Positions 9,854 through 18,502 of a stretch of 64,000 nt of DNA are shown piece by piece (within the stretch, counting starts at the first letter, position 1; each line of letters starts with the position of its first letter). Below the pieces are notes generated by a model. It did no database searches. It worked only from the letters and a program-made list of their open reading frames with translations, and was not told the DNA's origin. This DNA comes from Klebsiella pneumoniae (GTDB lineage: Bacteria > Myxococcota_A > UBA796 > SXON01): contig CAMAXZ010000004.1 of assembly GCA_945862325.1 (NCBI GenBank), positions 90,597 to 154,596 of the forward strand, given 5' to 3'. A program made the translations under genes and the position numbers.

Positions 9854-12309
9854 CAGGGAGGGGCGTGCTTCCACACCGCCCCCGCGCGCCCGTCCACGGT
9901 GAGCTCCGTGCCGTCGGGGAAGAGCCGCGTCGCCCCGTCGATGTTGACCACCCCGGGCACGCCGTACTCCCGCGCGACGATCGCCCCGTGCGACAGCTGG
10001 CTGCCGAGCTCGAGCACCACCGCGCCCGCGCGCGAGTACATCGGCGTCCACCCGGGGTCCGTGGCGCGCGCGACGAGGATCTCCCCGGCGCGCAGGCGAT
10101 CGGCGTCCGCCGGCCCGCGCACGACCCGGGCGCGGCCGCGGAAGATGCCGGGCGAGATGCCGAGGCCTTGAAACCGATTGGCGGCGTCCGTCGGCACCGC
10201 GAGGGCCGCGTCCCCTTCGATCCAGGTGGGCGGCTCCGGATCCGGCGGCTCTGCTCGCCGGCGCTCCACCTGCGCCCGAACCTCCTGGGCCGTGAGGGTG
10301 CCGTCGCGGTGCGCGGCGAGCTCGCCCGCGGTCAGCCAACGCACGTCCTCGGGCCCCGCGAGCCACCCCTCGCGGGCCCCTCGCTCCCCGAGAAGTCGAA
10401 GACGCTTCTTCAAGCTCCACATCACCCGGTCGAGGTGCCAGCGTTGCTCCTCGCGGAGCCCCAGATACGACCGCGCGAGGCGGACGGACGCGGCGAGCGA
10501 CGGATCGAGCTCGGCGATGCGCCGCGAGGCCACCTCCTCCTCTTCGCGCGCCGCGAGGCGCGGGTCCACGCCGGCGGCGACGACCGCCGCGAGCGCGCGC
10601 ACCGCGTCCGGGTCTTCCGCCCAGCGCACCGACCAGAGCTCCCACCCCGCGGCGGATCGGTGGCCGTGACGCGCCAGCAGCGCGTCGAGCCGCGTCGGGT
10701 CCCGCCCGGCGTCCCAAAGGGCGCCGTTGACGGCCACGGTCGCGCTGCCGGACGGCGGGCGCAGCACCACCTCGGCGACCCGCGGCCCCACGCGCGGCGA
10801 CAGGACCTCGAACGCGACGTTCGCGAACAGCAGCGAGGTGATGTGGATCTTCAAGTAGTCGAACAGGATCGGGTTCGCGATGTCGACCGCGACCTCGGGC
10901 GCGGCGGCGTCCAGGCGCGCGAGCCGCGCGTCGAGCTCGGCGACGAAGGTGCGCCATGCAGCCGGGTTCGTCAGCGGGTTCCAGCGGAAACGGCGCCAAC
11001 GCCGCTCGTGCAGGGTCTCTCGCAGGATCGACGCGTACACGCGGACGTCCGGCGGGACCGCGGCGCGGGCCCCCCACAGCGCCACCTCCGCCGGCGGAAA
11101 CAAGTCGAGGAGAAACCTGGGCGGCGGCGCACCCGGAACCTTGAACGCGAGGTGGCGGAACACCGTGACGTTGACGTACGGGTGCCCGCGGACGAGGCGG
11201 AACGGCGGGTCGCCCCCCAGGTAGCGGGCGGTGGTCGCCGGGTATGCGACGAACCGCTCGAGCAGGGGGCCGACGACGGACCACCCGAGCGGCGTGGCGC
11301 CCTCGGGCCACCGTTCGCCCAGGAAGCGTCGCGACCAGAGCGTGCTCGCCCCGCGCGGCACCGCGGCGCGGGTGGTGACCGGCCGCGCCTGAAGCACCCA
11401 GAACGTCCCCGCACGGTCCTGCGCCCACTCCAGGTCCTGGGGCCCGCCGAGCCGCGACTCCGCCCGCAGCCCGAGGCGCGCCAGGGCGAGGACCTCGCCC
11501 CGTACGAGCTTGCGCGCGAGCGGCGCTTCGGTGGCGTGTTCCTCCGTGCCGCCGCGGGCCACGCGCAGGGCCACGCGCTGCTCGGCCACGCGCTCCGCGG
11601 ACACCTCGAGCGGCGACCGCACGCCGATCCAGCCGGCCACGCGGCTCGCGGCGTACCGAGCGGGCACGCGGGCCCGGCGCACCACGTAGCGGTCGGGCAC
11701 CATGCGCCCGCCGACCAGGCTGTCGCCGAGGCCCCACACCGCCTCGATGATCAGGTCCGACCAGCTCCCCGAGACGGGATCGATGGTGAAGAGCACCCCC
11801 GCCGCCCGCGCGTCGACCATCTGCATCGCCAGCACCGTCATCGACGCCGGCGCCGCGGCACCGCCGCGGTAGGCGGCGGCCCGCGGGGCGTAGAGGCTCG
11901 CCCAACAGGCGCGAACGGCGTCGGTGATGCCCTCGGGCCCGACGCCGAGCACTGTCGCGTACTGGCCGGCCGCCGACCGGCGCTGCCCATCTTCGTCCTG
12001 CGCGCTCGACCGCACCGCCACCGACGGCGCGGGGCAGGGCAACGAGAACCGCGGGGACACCGTCGGGATCTCCGCGTGCAGGCGCGCGTCGTCGCCGGCG
12101 AGCGCCGCGTCCCACAAGCCGGCCTCGCGCAGGAACGCCTCGAACACCGCGGTGGGCAGCACCCAGGCCGGCGGGACGGGCAGGCCCGCGCGCACGAGGC
12201 GCTGAAGCCCGGCGGCCTTCCCGCCGAGCCCGCGCGAGTCGGCCGCTTCGAGCGGTATCCACGGCCCCGAGGCGGCCACGCGGGGGCGTTGCGGGTTAGA
12301 AGCGCGCAT
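9853..12309 (-). CDS. PEP/pyruvate-binding, phosphohistidine-domain enzyme (rifampicin phosphotransferase-like architecture)
   Basis: An 818-residue protein. The N-terminal ATP-grasp part has LGGKAAGLQRLVRAGLPVPP and VRSSAQDEDGQRRSAAGQ, as in PPDK and PEP synthase. A long central helical domain (~residues 330-700) is unlike the PEP synthase PEP-binding barrel. The last ~90 residues are the swivelling phosphohistidine domain with LSHGAIVAREYGVPGVV, where the His would be phosphorylated. ATP-grasp, unique middle and His domain in this order is the layout of rifampicin phosphotransferase (Rph), not of PpsA, so it may phosphorylate a small molecule; substrate unknown. The start is uncertain: the ATG at 12309 shares two bases with the divergent P5C dehydrogenase ATG, and a GTG at 12279 is a plausible alternative. 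Confidence 0.8.
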   Translation of the reverse strand: MRASNPQRPRVAASGPWIPLEAADSRGLGGKAAGLQRLVRAGLPVPPAWVLPTAVFEAFLREAGLWDAALAGDDARLHAEIPTVSPRFSLPCPAPSVAVRSSAQDEDGQRRSAAGQYATVLGVGPEGITDAVRACWASLYAPRAAAYRGGAAAPASMTVLAMQMVDARAAGVLFTIDPVSGSWSDLIIEAVWGLGDSLVGGRMVPDRYVVRRARVPARYAASRVAGWIGVRSPLEVSAERVAEQRVALRVARGGTEEHATEAPLARKLVRGEVLALARLGLRAESRLGGPQDLEWAQDRAGTFWVLQARPVTTRAAVPRGASTLWSRRFLGERWPEGATPLGWSVVGPLLERFVAYPATTARYLGGDPPFRLVRGHPYVNVTVFRHLAFKVPGAPPPRFLLDLFPPAEVALWGARAAVPPDVRVYASILRETLHERRWRRFRWNPLTNPAAWRTFVAELDARLARLDAAAPEVAVDIANPILFDYLKIHITSLLFANVAFEVLSPRVGPRVAEVVLRPPSGSATVAVNGALWDAGRDPTRLDALLARHGHRSAAGWELWSVRWAEDPDAVRALAAVVAAGVDPRLAAREEEEVASRRIAELDPSLAASVRLARSYLGLREEQRWHLDRVMWSLKKRLRLLGERGAREGWLAGPEDVRWLTAGELAAHRDGTLTAQEVRAQVERRRAEPPDPEPPTWIEGDAALAVPTDAANRFQGLGISPGIFRGRARVVRGPADADRLRAGEILVARATDPGWTPMYSRAGAVVLELGSQLSHGAIVAREYGVPGVVNIDGATRLFPDGTELTVDGRAGAVWKHAPP

Positions 12310-13939
12310 GAGCACCGCCGGTATCTTCCGCGTCCCGCGTCCTGTCAACGAGCCCGTCCTCGGCTACGCCCCGCGCTCCGCGGAGCGCGCGCTGCTCGAG
12401 CGCGAGCTCAAGATGCAATCCGCGGAGATCGTGGAGATTCCCTGTGTCGTCGGCGGTCGCGACGTGTACACCGGCGACACGGTCGACGTCACGATGCCGT
12501 GCGATCACGGGCATGTCCTGGCGCGCGTCCACCTCGCGGGCCCCGAACAGGTGGCCGCCGCGGTCGACGCGGCGGAGTCGGCGCGCGCCGCATGGAGCGA
12601 CCTCCCCTGGGACGCCCGCGCCGCGGTCTTCCTGCGCGCCGCCGAGCTGCTCGCGGGCCCGTGGCGCGCGAAGGTGAACGCCGCGACGATGCTCGGCCAG
12701 GCCAAGACCGTCCACCAGGCCGAGATCGACGCCGCGTGCGAGCTGATTGATTTCTGGCGCTTCAACGCCCATTACTACGAACAGATCCTCCAGGAGCAGC
12801 CGCCCGCCAACGCTCCCGGCACCTGGAACCGCCTCGACATGCGCCCGCTCGATGGCTTCGTGTTCGCGGTTTCGCCGTTCAACTTCACGTCGATCGCCCT
12901 CAACCTCCCGACCGCCCCCGCGCTCGTCGGCAACACCGTGGTCTGGAAGCCGGCGACGACGTCCGCGCTCGCGTGCTGGCACTTGTTCAAGCTGCTTCGG
13001 CAGGCCGGCCTGCCCGACGGCGTCGTCAACCTCCTGCACGGGCACGGCGCCGACGTCGGCGACGCGGTGCTCGCGCGGCCCGAGCTTGCCGGCATCCACT
13101 TCACGGGCTCCACCCAAACGTTCCAGCACCTCTGGCGCAGCGTCGGAGAGCGCATCGCGCACTACCGTCAGTGGCCGCGCCTCGTCGGAGAGACCGGCGG
13201 CAAGGACTTCGTCCTCGCGCACCCCTCCGCGGACCCGCGCGCCGTGGCCGTCGCCGTGGCGCGCGGCGGCTTCGAGTACCAAGGCCAGAAGTGCTCCGCC
13301 GCGAGCCGCATCTACGTGCCGCGCTCGCTCTGGGCCGAGACGAGCCACCTCCTCGTCGAGATGATCGGCGCCTTCAAGCAGGGCGACGTGCGCGACCTGT
13401 CGAACTTCGTGTCGGCCGTGATCGACGAGCGCGCCTTCCGCAAGCACGAGCGCTACCTCACGCTCGCCAAGGAGACGGGGGAGGTCCTCGTCGGTGGCCA
13501 CGCCGACGAGCGGGAGGGGTGGTACGTCCAACCGACCTTGGTGCGCGTCGACGACCCGCGCAGCCGCCTCATGGAAGAAGAGATCTTCGGCCCGATCGTG
13601 TCGGCGTTCGTCTACGAGGACGCCCACTGGCCCGACGTCCTGTCCCTCGTCGACCGGACGAGCCCGTACGCCCTCACCGGCGCCGTGTTCTCGAACGACC
13701 GCCTCGCCATCGACGAAGCCTCGCGCGCCCTGCGCGGCGCCGCGGGCAACTTCTACATCAACGACAAGCCGACGGGCGCCGTGGTCGGCCAGCAACCGTT
13801 CGGCGGCGGGCGGTCGAGCGGCACCAACGACAAGGCGGGGGCCCCGCAGAACCTCCTGCGCTGGATCAACCCGCGCACGATCAAGGAGACCTTCGTCCCC
13901 GCCCTCGACTGGCGCTACCCGTTCCTGGACAAGGCTTGA
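12308..13939 (+). CDS. pruA: L-glutamate gamma-semialdehyde (1-pyrroline-5-carboxylate) dehydrogenase
   Basis: This 543-residue aldehyde dehydrogenase oxidises glutamate-5-semialdehyde to glutamate, the second step of proline catabolism. The N-terminal FRVPRPVNEPVLGYAPRS segment matches P5C dehydrogenases. The NAD-binding VSPFNFTSIALNLPTAPALV and VVWKPA segments, the catalytic Glu in GETGGKDFVLAH and the catalytic Cys329 in FEYQGQKCSAASRIYVP are all present. The C-terminal FGGGRSSGTNDKAG motif is also specific to the family. The first step, proline dehydrogenase (PutA/ProDH), is not in the window, so this is a monofunctional enzyme. Confidence 0.95.
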   Translation: MSTAGIFRVPRPVNEPVLGYAPRSAERALLERELKMQSAEIVEIPCVVGGRDVYTGDTVDVTMPCDHGHVLARVHLAGPEQVAAAVDAAESARAAWSDLPWDARAAVFLRAAELLAGPWRAKVNAATMLGQAKTVHQAEIDAACELIDFWRFNAHYYEQILQEQPPANAPGTWNRLDMRPLDGFVFAVSPFNFTSIALNLPTAPALVGNTVVWKPATTSALACWHLFKLLRQAGLPDGVVNLLHGHGADVGDAVLARPELAGIHFTGSTQTFQHLWRSVGERIAHYRQWPRLVGETGGKDFVLAHPSADPRAVAVAVARGGFEYQGQKCSAASRIYVPRSLWAETSHLLVEMIGAFKQGDVRDLSNFVSAVIDERAFRKHERYLTLAKETGEVLVGGHADEREGWYVQPTLVRVDDPRSRLMEEEIFGPIVSAFVYEDAHWPDVLSLVDRTSPYALTGAVFSNDRLAIDEASRALRGAAGNFYINDKPTGAVVGQQPFGGGRSSGTNDKAGAPQNLLRWINPRTIKETFVPALDWRYPFLDKA

Positions 13940-14172
13940 CAGCCGCGCTGTAGCGCGTAAGGTGAGCGTCAGGGTTGCGTGGCGCGAACCTCCGGGTTCG
14001 ACCTGCACCTCCGGTGCCCGGGTGAAGGGCCGCTCGGCGGCACGACGCACACGGGCGCGATGGCATGCGCGTAGCCGGCCTGCACGCGTGCTTACGAACG
14101 GCCTGGTCCGGTGGCGGAAACCGGCCGTTCCTACGCCCGATCCCTCTCCGGGAGACGCTCCTGCGATGACCG
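13940..14172. other. Non-coding gap with tandem hairpins between pruA and the XPB helicase gene
   Basis: The 233-bp gap holds two adjacent short hairpins. CGAACC-tccg-GGTTCG at 13985-14000 has a 6-bp stem and a stable YNCG-type tetraloop; GCACC-tcc-GGTGC at 14005-14017 has a 5-bp stem. They could form the pruA terminator or a short structured leader for the helicase gene. No T-tract follows. No recognisable promoter or riboswitch was seen in the rest of the gap. Confidence 0.5.
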
Positions 14173-15861
14173 ATGCACGTACGGCCTGACAATCCCCTGA
14201 TCGTCCAGGGGGATGGCAAGGTCCTGCTCGAGACGAAGCACCGCCGCTACGAGGAGGTCCGTGACTTCCTGGCGCGCTTCGCGGAGCTCGAAACGAGCCC
14301 CGAGCACCTGCACACCTACCGGATCAACCCGCTCTCCTTGTGGAACGCGGCCGCGAGCGGCGTCGGCCGCGACGAGGTGGTGTCCGGTCTGAAGTCGTGG
14401 AGCAAGTTCGACGTCCCCGAAGCGGTGCTCACCCAGGTTTCGGACACGATCGAGCGCTACGGGCTCGTCAAGCTGGTGATGCACCCCGAGCAACCGGGGA
14501 AGCTCCTCCGCTTGGAGTTCGACACGGCGTACGTCGCGAAGCTCGTGGGGCAGGACAAGTCGATCCGGGAGCTGCTGGTCGAGGACGGCCGGCGCTACTG
14601 GGCGATTCAGCCCGGTCATCGTGGCATCTTCAAGCAGCGGATGCTCCAGGCCGGGTGGCCGGTGGAAGACCTCGTCGGCTTCATCCCCGGCGACCCGCTC
14701 GTCGTCCCGTTGCGCGCGCAGACCGGGGGTGGACGCCCGTTCCACATCCGCGACTACCAGGAGCAGGCCGCGGCGCGTTGGTTCCAGGAAGGGCGCCCCA
14801 GCGGCGGCCACGGCGTCGTCGTGTTGCCATGCGGCGCCGGGAAGACCATCGTCGCGATCCGCGCGATGAGCCTCGTCAACCAGCACACCCTCGTGCTCGC
14901 CACGAACGGCGCCGCCGTCGCCCAATGGGTCCGGGAGATCCTCGACAAGACCGATCTCCGTCCGGACCAGGTCGGCGCCTACACCGGCGAGACCAAGCAG
15001 ATCCGCCCGGTGACGGTGGCGACCTACCAGATCCTCACCTGGCGCGCGTCGCGCGAGGCCGAGTTTGCGCACCTGCACCTGTTCAAGGACCACAACTGGG
15101 GCCTGTTGATCTACGACGAGGTGCACCTGCTCCCGGCGCCGGTCTTCGGTGCCACCGCCGAGCTGCAGGGGCGCCGCCGCCTCGGACTCACCGCCACCCT
15201 GGTGCGCGAAGACGGCCGCGAAGGCGACGTGTTCTCGCTGGTCGGCCCGCGACGGTTCGACATGGCGTGGCAGAGCCTCGAAGAGAAGGGGTTCATCGCC
15301 GAGGCCAAGTGCTGCGAGGTGCGCGTGCCGTTCGCCAACCCGGCCGCGGCGGAGTCCTACGAGCGCGCCCGCGACGGCGAGAAGTTCCGCATCGCAAGCG
15401 TCAACCCCGCGAAGCTGCGCGTGTTGGACGACCTCCTCCGCAAGCACAAGGCGGACAACGTCCTGATCATCGGGACCTACCTCGATCAGCTCAAGGACAT
15501 CGCCCGGCGGTTCCGCGCCCCGCTCATCACCGGCGAGACGCCCGCCGCGCAGCGCGAGGATCTCTTCGGACGGTTCCGCGACGGCCGCCTGAAGCTGCTC
15601 GTCGTCAGCAAGGTCGCGAACTTCTCCATCGACCTGCCTGACGCGAACGTCGCCGTGCAGGTGAGCGGCAGCTTCGGGTCGCGGCAAGAAGAGGCGCAGC
15701 GCCTCGGCCGCGTCCTACGGCCCAAGAAGGGCGGCAAGGGCGCGTTTTTCTACAGCGTCGTCACCAGAGACAGCAAGGAACAGGAGTTCGCCATGAAGCG
15801 GCAACTGTTCCTGACCGAACAAGGCTATCGGTACACCATCCAGGAGACCGCGCCCGTCTGA
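14173..15861 (+). CDS. XPB/Rad25-type superfamily 2 DNA helicase
   Basis: A 562-residue homologue of the eukaryotic/archaeal XPB helicase, as found in some bacteria. An N-terminal ~150-residue XPB-specific domain opens with DNPLIVQGDGKVLLE. The RecA-like core has Walker A LPCGAGKT (Lys224), motif II DEVH (Asp315) and motif III LTATLVREDG. The second RecA domain ends in the arginine-finger motif QRLGRVLRPKKG. ATP-dependent 3'-5' unwinding, in DNA repair or transcription-coupled processes, is inferred from the family. The gene is 26 bp upstream of a Helicase_C_3-like gene, the same pairing as Rv0861c/Rv0862c in Mycobacterium, so they probably work together. An overlapping ATG at 14166 is in another frame and soon terminates. 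Confidence 0.93.
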   Translation: MHVRPDNPLIVQGDGKVLLETKHRRYEEVRDFLARFAELETSPEHLHTYRINPLSLWNAAASGVGRDEVVSGLKSWSKFDVPEAVLTQVSDTIERYGLVKLVMHPEQPGKLLRLEFDTAYVAKLVGQDKSIRELLVEDGRRYWAIQPGHRGIFKQRMLQAGWPVEDLVGFIPGDPLVVPLRAQTGGGRPFHIRDYQEQAAARWFQEGRPSGGHGVVVLPCGAGKTIVAIRAMSLVNQHTLVLATNGAAVAQWVREILDKTDLRPDQVGAYTGETKQIRPVTVATYQILTWRASREAEFAHLHLFKDHNWGLLIYDEVHLLPAPVFGATAELQGRRRLGLTATLVREDGREGDVFSLVGPRRFDMAWQSLEEKGFIAEAKCCEVRVPFANPAAAESYERARDGEKFRIASVNPAKLRVLDDLLRKHKADNVLIIGTYLDQLKDIARRFRAPLITGETPAAQREDLFGRFRDGRLKLLVVSKVANFSIDLPDANVAVQVSGSFGSRQEEAQRLGRVLRPKKGGKGAFFYSVVTRDSKEQEFAMKRQLFLTEQGYRYTIQETAPV

Positions 15862-15887
15862 GACGGACGCGACCGAGGGACGATCCA

Positions 15888-18167
15888 ATGACCGAACGGA
15901 ACGAAGGGGCCCCCGGCCACGAAGACGGAGCGGGCCGCAAGCGGCGGCGGCGGCGGCGGCGGCGCGAAGGCGGCGACGCCCCCGCGGCGCCCCGACGCGA
16001 CGCCCCACGCCCCGAGCCTGCCGCCGAAGACGACGGCGCGCGCGCTGGGAGGCGCGGACGACGCCTCGCGCGCGAAGACGCCGGCGCCGAGGGGCCCGGT
16101 GTGTCCTTGCCGGGCACCGGCAAGCTCCCGCACCGCCCCCGTGTACATCGCAAGCGTTGGCGCGCGATCGCCGGGACGATCCGTCGTTCTCGCGGTGACG
16201 CCGACCTACAGGCGGTGGTGGACTACTGCGCGAAGCTCCCCGAGGCCCTGCAACACGCCATGGCGCGCACGTTCGGCGCTGGCCAGGCCCGAAACGGCGA
16301 CGCGGAACGCGCCGTGCAGCAGCTGGCCCGCGCGATCGGCGGCGGTGGTCGGGTCGCGGGCGTGGTGCAGCAGCTCCACCCCCGGGATCGCCAGGCGCTC
16401 GCCGCGCTCGTTCAGTGCGGGGGCCTCGCCCACGCCGACGAGCTCCACCGCGAGCTCTCGCTCGTGCTCGGCGGACGCGAAGCGGATTGGGGGCGCAACC
16501 TCCAGCTGCTCGGCGACAAGGGCCTCGTGTTCGCGTCGGAGACCATCGAGGACGGTTGGTACTACCTCGTGCCAGAGCCCCTCATGGTGCCGCTGCAGGC
16601 GGCGCTCCAGCCCGAAATGGCGCTGCCGACCTTCGAGCACGAAGAGGTGCGGGTCATGGACCCGCGGCCCTTCTGCCCGCCGATCGACTTCAGCCTGGCC
16701 ACCTTGGCGACCTACCTCGACCAGCGCCCGCCGAAGCTGACGCAGCGGCAGGAGGTCTTCAAGGCGCACAAGGACGAGCTCGATCGCTTCTTCGCGCAGC
16801 TCTGGGCCCCCGAGAGCGAGCTGTTCAACCTGCACTTCGACTTCCTGATGATGCACGGGATGATCGAGCTGCGCGGGGACGGCCTCGCCGTCAACCGCGA
16901 AGTGGTCGAGGAGTGGCTGCAGCTCGAGCCGGAGGACCAGCGGGACCTGGTGTTCCGCGCGCTCGACAAGCGGTTTCCGTTCGCGGAGTTCCTGCTCGCG
17001 GCGGTGCACGCCGGGGAAGGCCAGTGGATCCCGGAGGCGCCGTTGCAGGCGTTGTACCGGCGCTGGTCGCGCGGCGAGGATTGGCGCGAGCGGTTCCACC
17101 GCGGTCAATACGCCGCCACCCGTCAGGGCGACCGCGAGGGCTACACGTTCACCGCGCTCGTCGCTGCGGGCATGCTCGACGTCGGCCTCTGGGGCCAACA
17201 GAAGTTCTACCGACTCACGCCGCGCGCGCGCGACCTCGTCGAGCCGCCCACCGACGACGGGTTCCGTCAGTTCTACCTGACGCCCTCCTACGAGATCATG
17301 GCCCCCGCGGGCCTCGCTCCCCTGTTGCTGTTCCGCATCGGCGAGCTCGCGGAGCTCACCGGCTGCGACCGCGCGAACACCTACAAGATCACCGAAGCGA
17401 CGATCGAGCGCGCTCTGGCGAAGGGCTGGCGGCGCGAGACGATCCTCGACTTCCTACGAGAGAACAGCCAGATCGGCCTCCCCGAAAACGTCGAGCAGAC
17501 CCTCCGCGGCTGGATCGGCGCCGAGGGCGACGTCGAGCTCCACGACATCGTGGCGCTCACGGTGCACCGGTCGGCGGTGCGACGGATCGAGGGGGCCCGG
17601 CAGCTCAAGCCGTTCCTGATCCACCGCTTCGCTCCTGGGTTGTACGCGGTGGACCGCACGCGCCTGCCGGAGCTGCGCGCGGCGCTGACCGCCGCGGGCT
17701 TCACCGCCCCCGGCGATGCCCGGCGCTACCCGGCCGACGCGGCAGTGGCCGACGACCGCCACCGGTTGCACCTGCTCCTCGCCGAAGCGCGCGATCAACG
17801 CACCGATCCGGCCGCGCGTGCGCACAGCGCGGACACGCAGCCGCAAGACCTCCGTCCGATCCCCGGGGGCGCGCTCGCCAACCACGGCGCGCGTCGCAAG
17901 GCGGACAACCGTCCGCCGCGCGCGAGCCCCAACGAGGTCAAGGCGATCCTCGAGAAGGCGATGCGGGACGGGCGCTGGCTCGAGCTCGTGTACGTGTCGG
18001 TCAAGGACGCCTCTCGGAAGACCATGACCGTCGCGCCGGAGCGCATCGCCCTGAACCGTGAGGGCAACCAGGTGCTCGTCGCGACGGACATCGTGCAGAA
18101 CGTGAAGCTCACGTACGCCCTCGCGCAGATCGAGCGCGCACGGTCGACCGAGCCGCGCGCGAGTTAA
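15888..18167 (+). CDS. Helicase-associated (Helicase_C_3 / XPB-partner) protein with WYL-like tail
   Basis: A 759-residue protein. Residues ~1-75 are a highly basic, disordered tail with a run of Arg (KRRRRRRRR), probably nucleic-acid binding. The long central body of winged-helix-like repeats (~residues 85-600) includes ELFNLHFDFLMMHGMIELRGDG and FYLTPSYEIMAPAGLAPLLLFRIGELAEL. The latter matches my recollection of the Helicase_C_3 (PF13625) family that accompanies bacterial XPB. The last ~80 residues (a DGRWLELVYVSVKDASRKTMTV stretch then APERIALNREG) look like a WYL-type SH3-fold ligand/DNA sensor. It likely regulates or recruits the XPB helicase. It is co-directional with XPB (26 bp) and xseB (11 bp). 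Confidence 0.75.
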   Translation: MTERNEGAPGHEDGAGRKRRRRRRRREGGDAPAAPRRDAPRPEPAAEDDGARAGRRGRRLAREDAGAEGPGVSLPGTGKLPHRPRVHRKRWRAIAGTIRRSRGDADLQAVVDYCAKLPEALQHAMARTFGAGQARNGDAERAVQQLARAIGGGGRVAGVVQQLHPRDRQALAALVQCGGLAHADELHRELSLVLGGREADWGRNLQLLGDKGLVFASETIEDGWYYLVPEPLMVPLQAALQPEMALPTFEHEEVRVMDPRPFCPPIDFSLATLATYLDQRPPKLTQRQEVFKAHKDELDRFFAQLWAPESELFNLHFDFLMMHGMIELRGDGLAVNREVVEEWLQLEPEDQRDLVFRALDKRFPFAEFLLAAVHAGEGQWIPEAPLQALYRRWSRGEDWRERFHRGQYAATRQGDREGYTFTALVAAGMLDVGLWGQQKFYRLTPRARDLVEPPTDDGFRQFYLTPSYEIMAPAGLAPLLLFRIGELAELTGCDRANTYKITEATIERALAKGWRRETILDFLRENSQIGLPENVEQTLRGWIGAEGDVELHDIVALTVHRSAVRRIEGARQLKPFLIHRFAPGLYAVDRTRLPELRAALTAAGFTAPGDARRYPADAAVADDRHRLHLLLAEARDQRTDPAARAHSADTQPQDLRPIPGGALANHGARRKADNRPPRASPNEVKAILEKAMRDGRWLELVYVSVKDASRKTMTVAPERIALNREGNQVLVATDIVQNVKLTYALAQIERARSTEPRAS

Positions 18168-18178
18168 CGGACCGCCCG

Positions 18179-18442
18179 ATGGCTGAACCCCGCCCCGCCT
18201 CGTTCGAGAGCGCGCTTCGAGACCTCGAAGAGCGCGTTGCCCGCCTCGAGCGAGGCGATCTCGATCTCGACGACGCGCTGCGCCTGTTCGAAGAGGGCGT
18301 CGCGCTCGTGCGCACCTGCCACGAGCGCCTCGACGCAGCCGACGCGCGAATCCTCGCGTTGACCGGATCGCCAGAAGCCGTGAAGGTGTCGGAGTTCCAG
18401 GCCGGCGAGCCCTCGCCCGGCTCGACCGACACAGGAGTTTGA
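18179..18442 (+). CDS. xseB: Exodeoxyribonuclease VII small subunit
   Basis: An 87-residue protein with the XseB signature FESALRDLEERVARLERGDLDLDDALRLFEEGVALV, a helical hairpin that packs on the large subunit. ExoVII degrades single-stranded DNA in both directions. The large-subunit gene xseA, often adjacent, is not here. Its position directly behind the XPB pair suggests a DNA-repair transcript. A perfect TTGACA overlaps its stop codon (18439-18444) but the best -10 candidate (TAGACT) is 21 nt away, too far for a confident promoter for the tonB genes. Confidence 0.93.
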   Translation: MAEPRPASFESALRDLEERVARLERGDLDLDDALRLFEEGVALVRTCHERLDAADARILALTGSPEAVKVSEFQAGEPSPGSTDTGV

Positions 18443-18502
18443 CACCGCGGGCCGCCTCGCGCAGGTAGACTCACGCCCTCTTTCCCGTCGGGGTACCCCG
18501 CG

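Noticed and set aside
8357..12262. A single 1301-residue minus-strand protein
   Set aside because: The first ~800 residues are Arg/Pro/Gly-rich read-through opposite to codon bias of the PEP enzyme gene; only the last 498 residues from 9853 are the membrane glycosyltransferase.
13994..14003. GGTTCGACC-like T-arm of a tRNA
   Set aside because: The flanking bases do not form a 5-bp T-stem around it and no cloverleaf can be drawn; it is one arm of the tandem hairpin instead.
18439..18471. TTGACA plus TAGACT as promoter of tonB
   Set aside because: Spacer of 21 nt is too long for a sigma70 promoter; noted only as a possibility.
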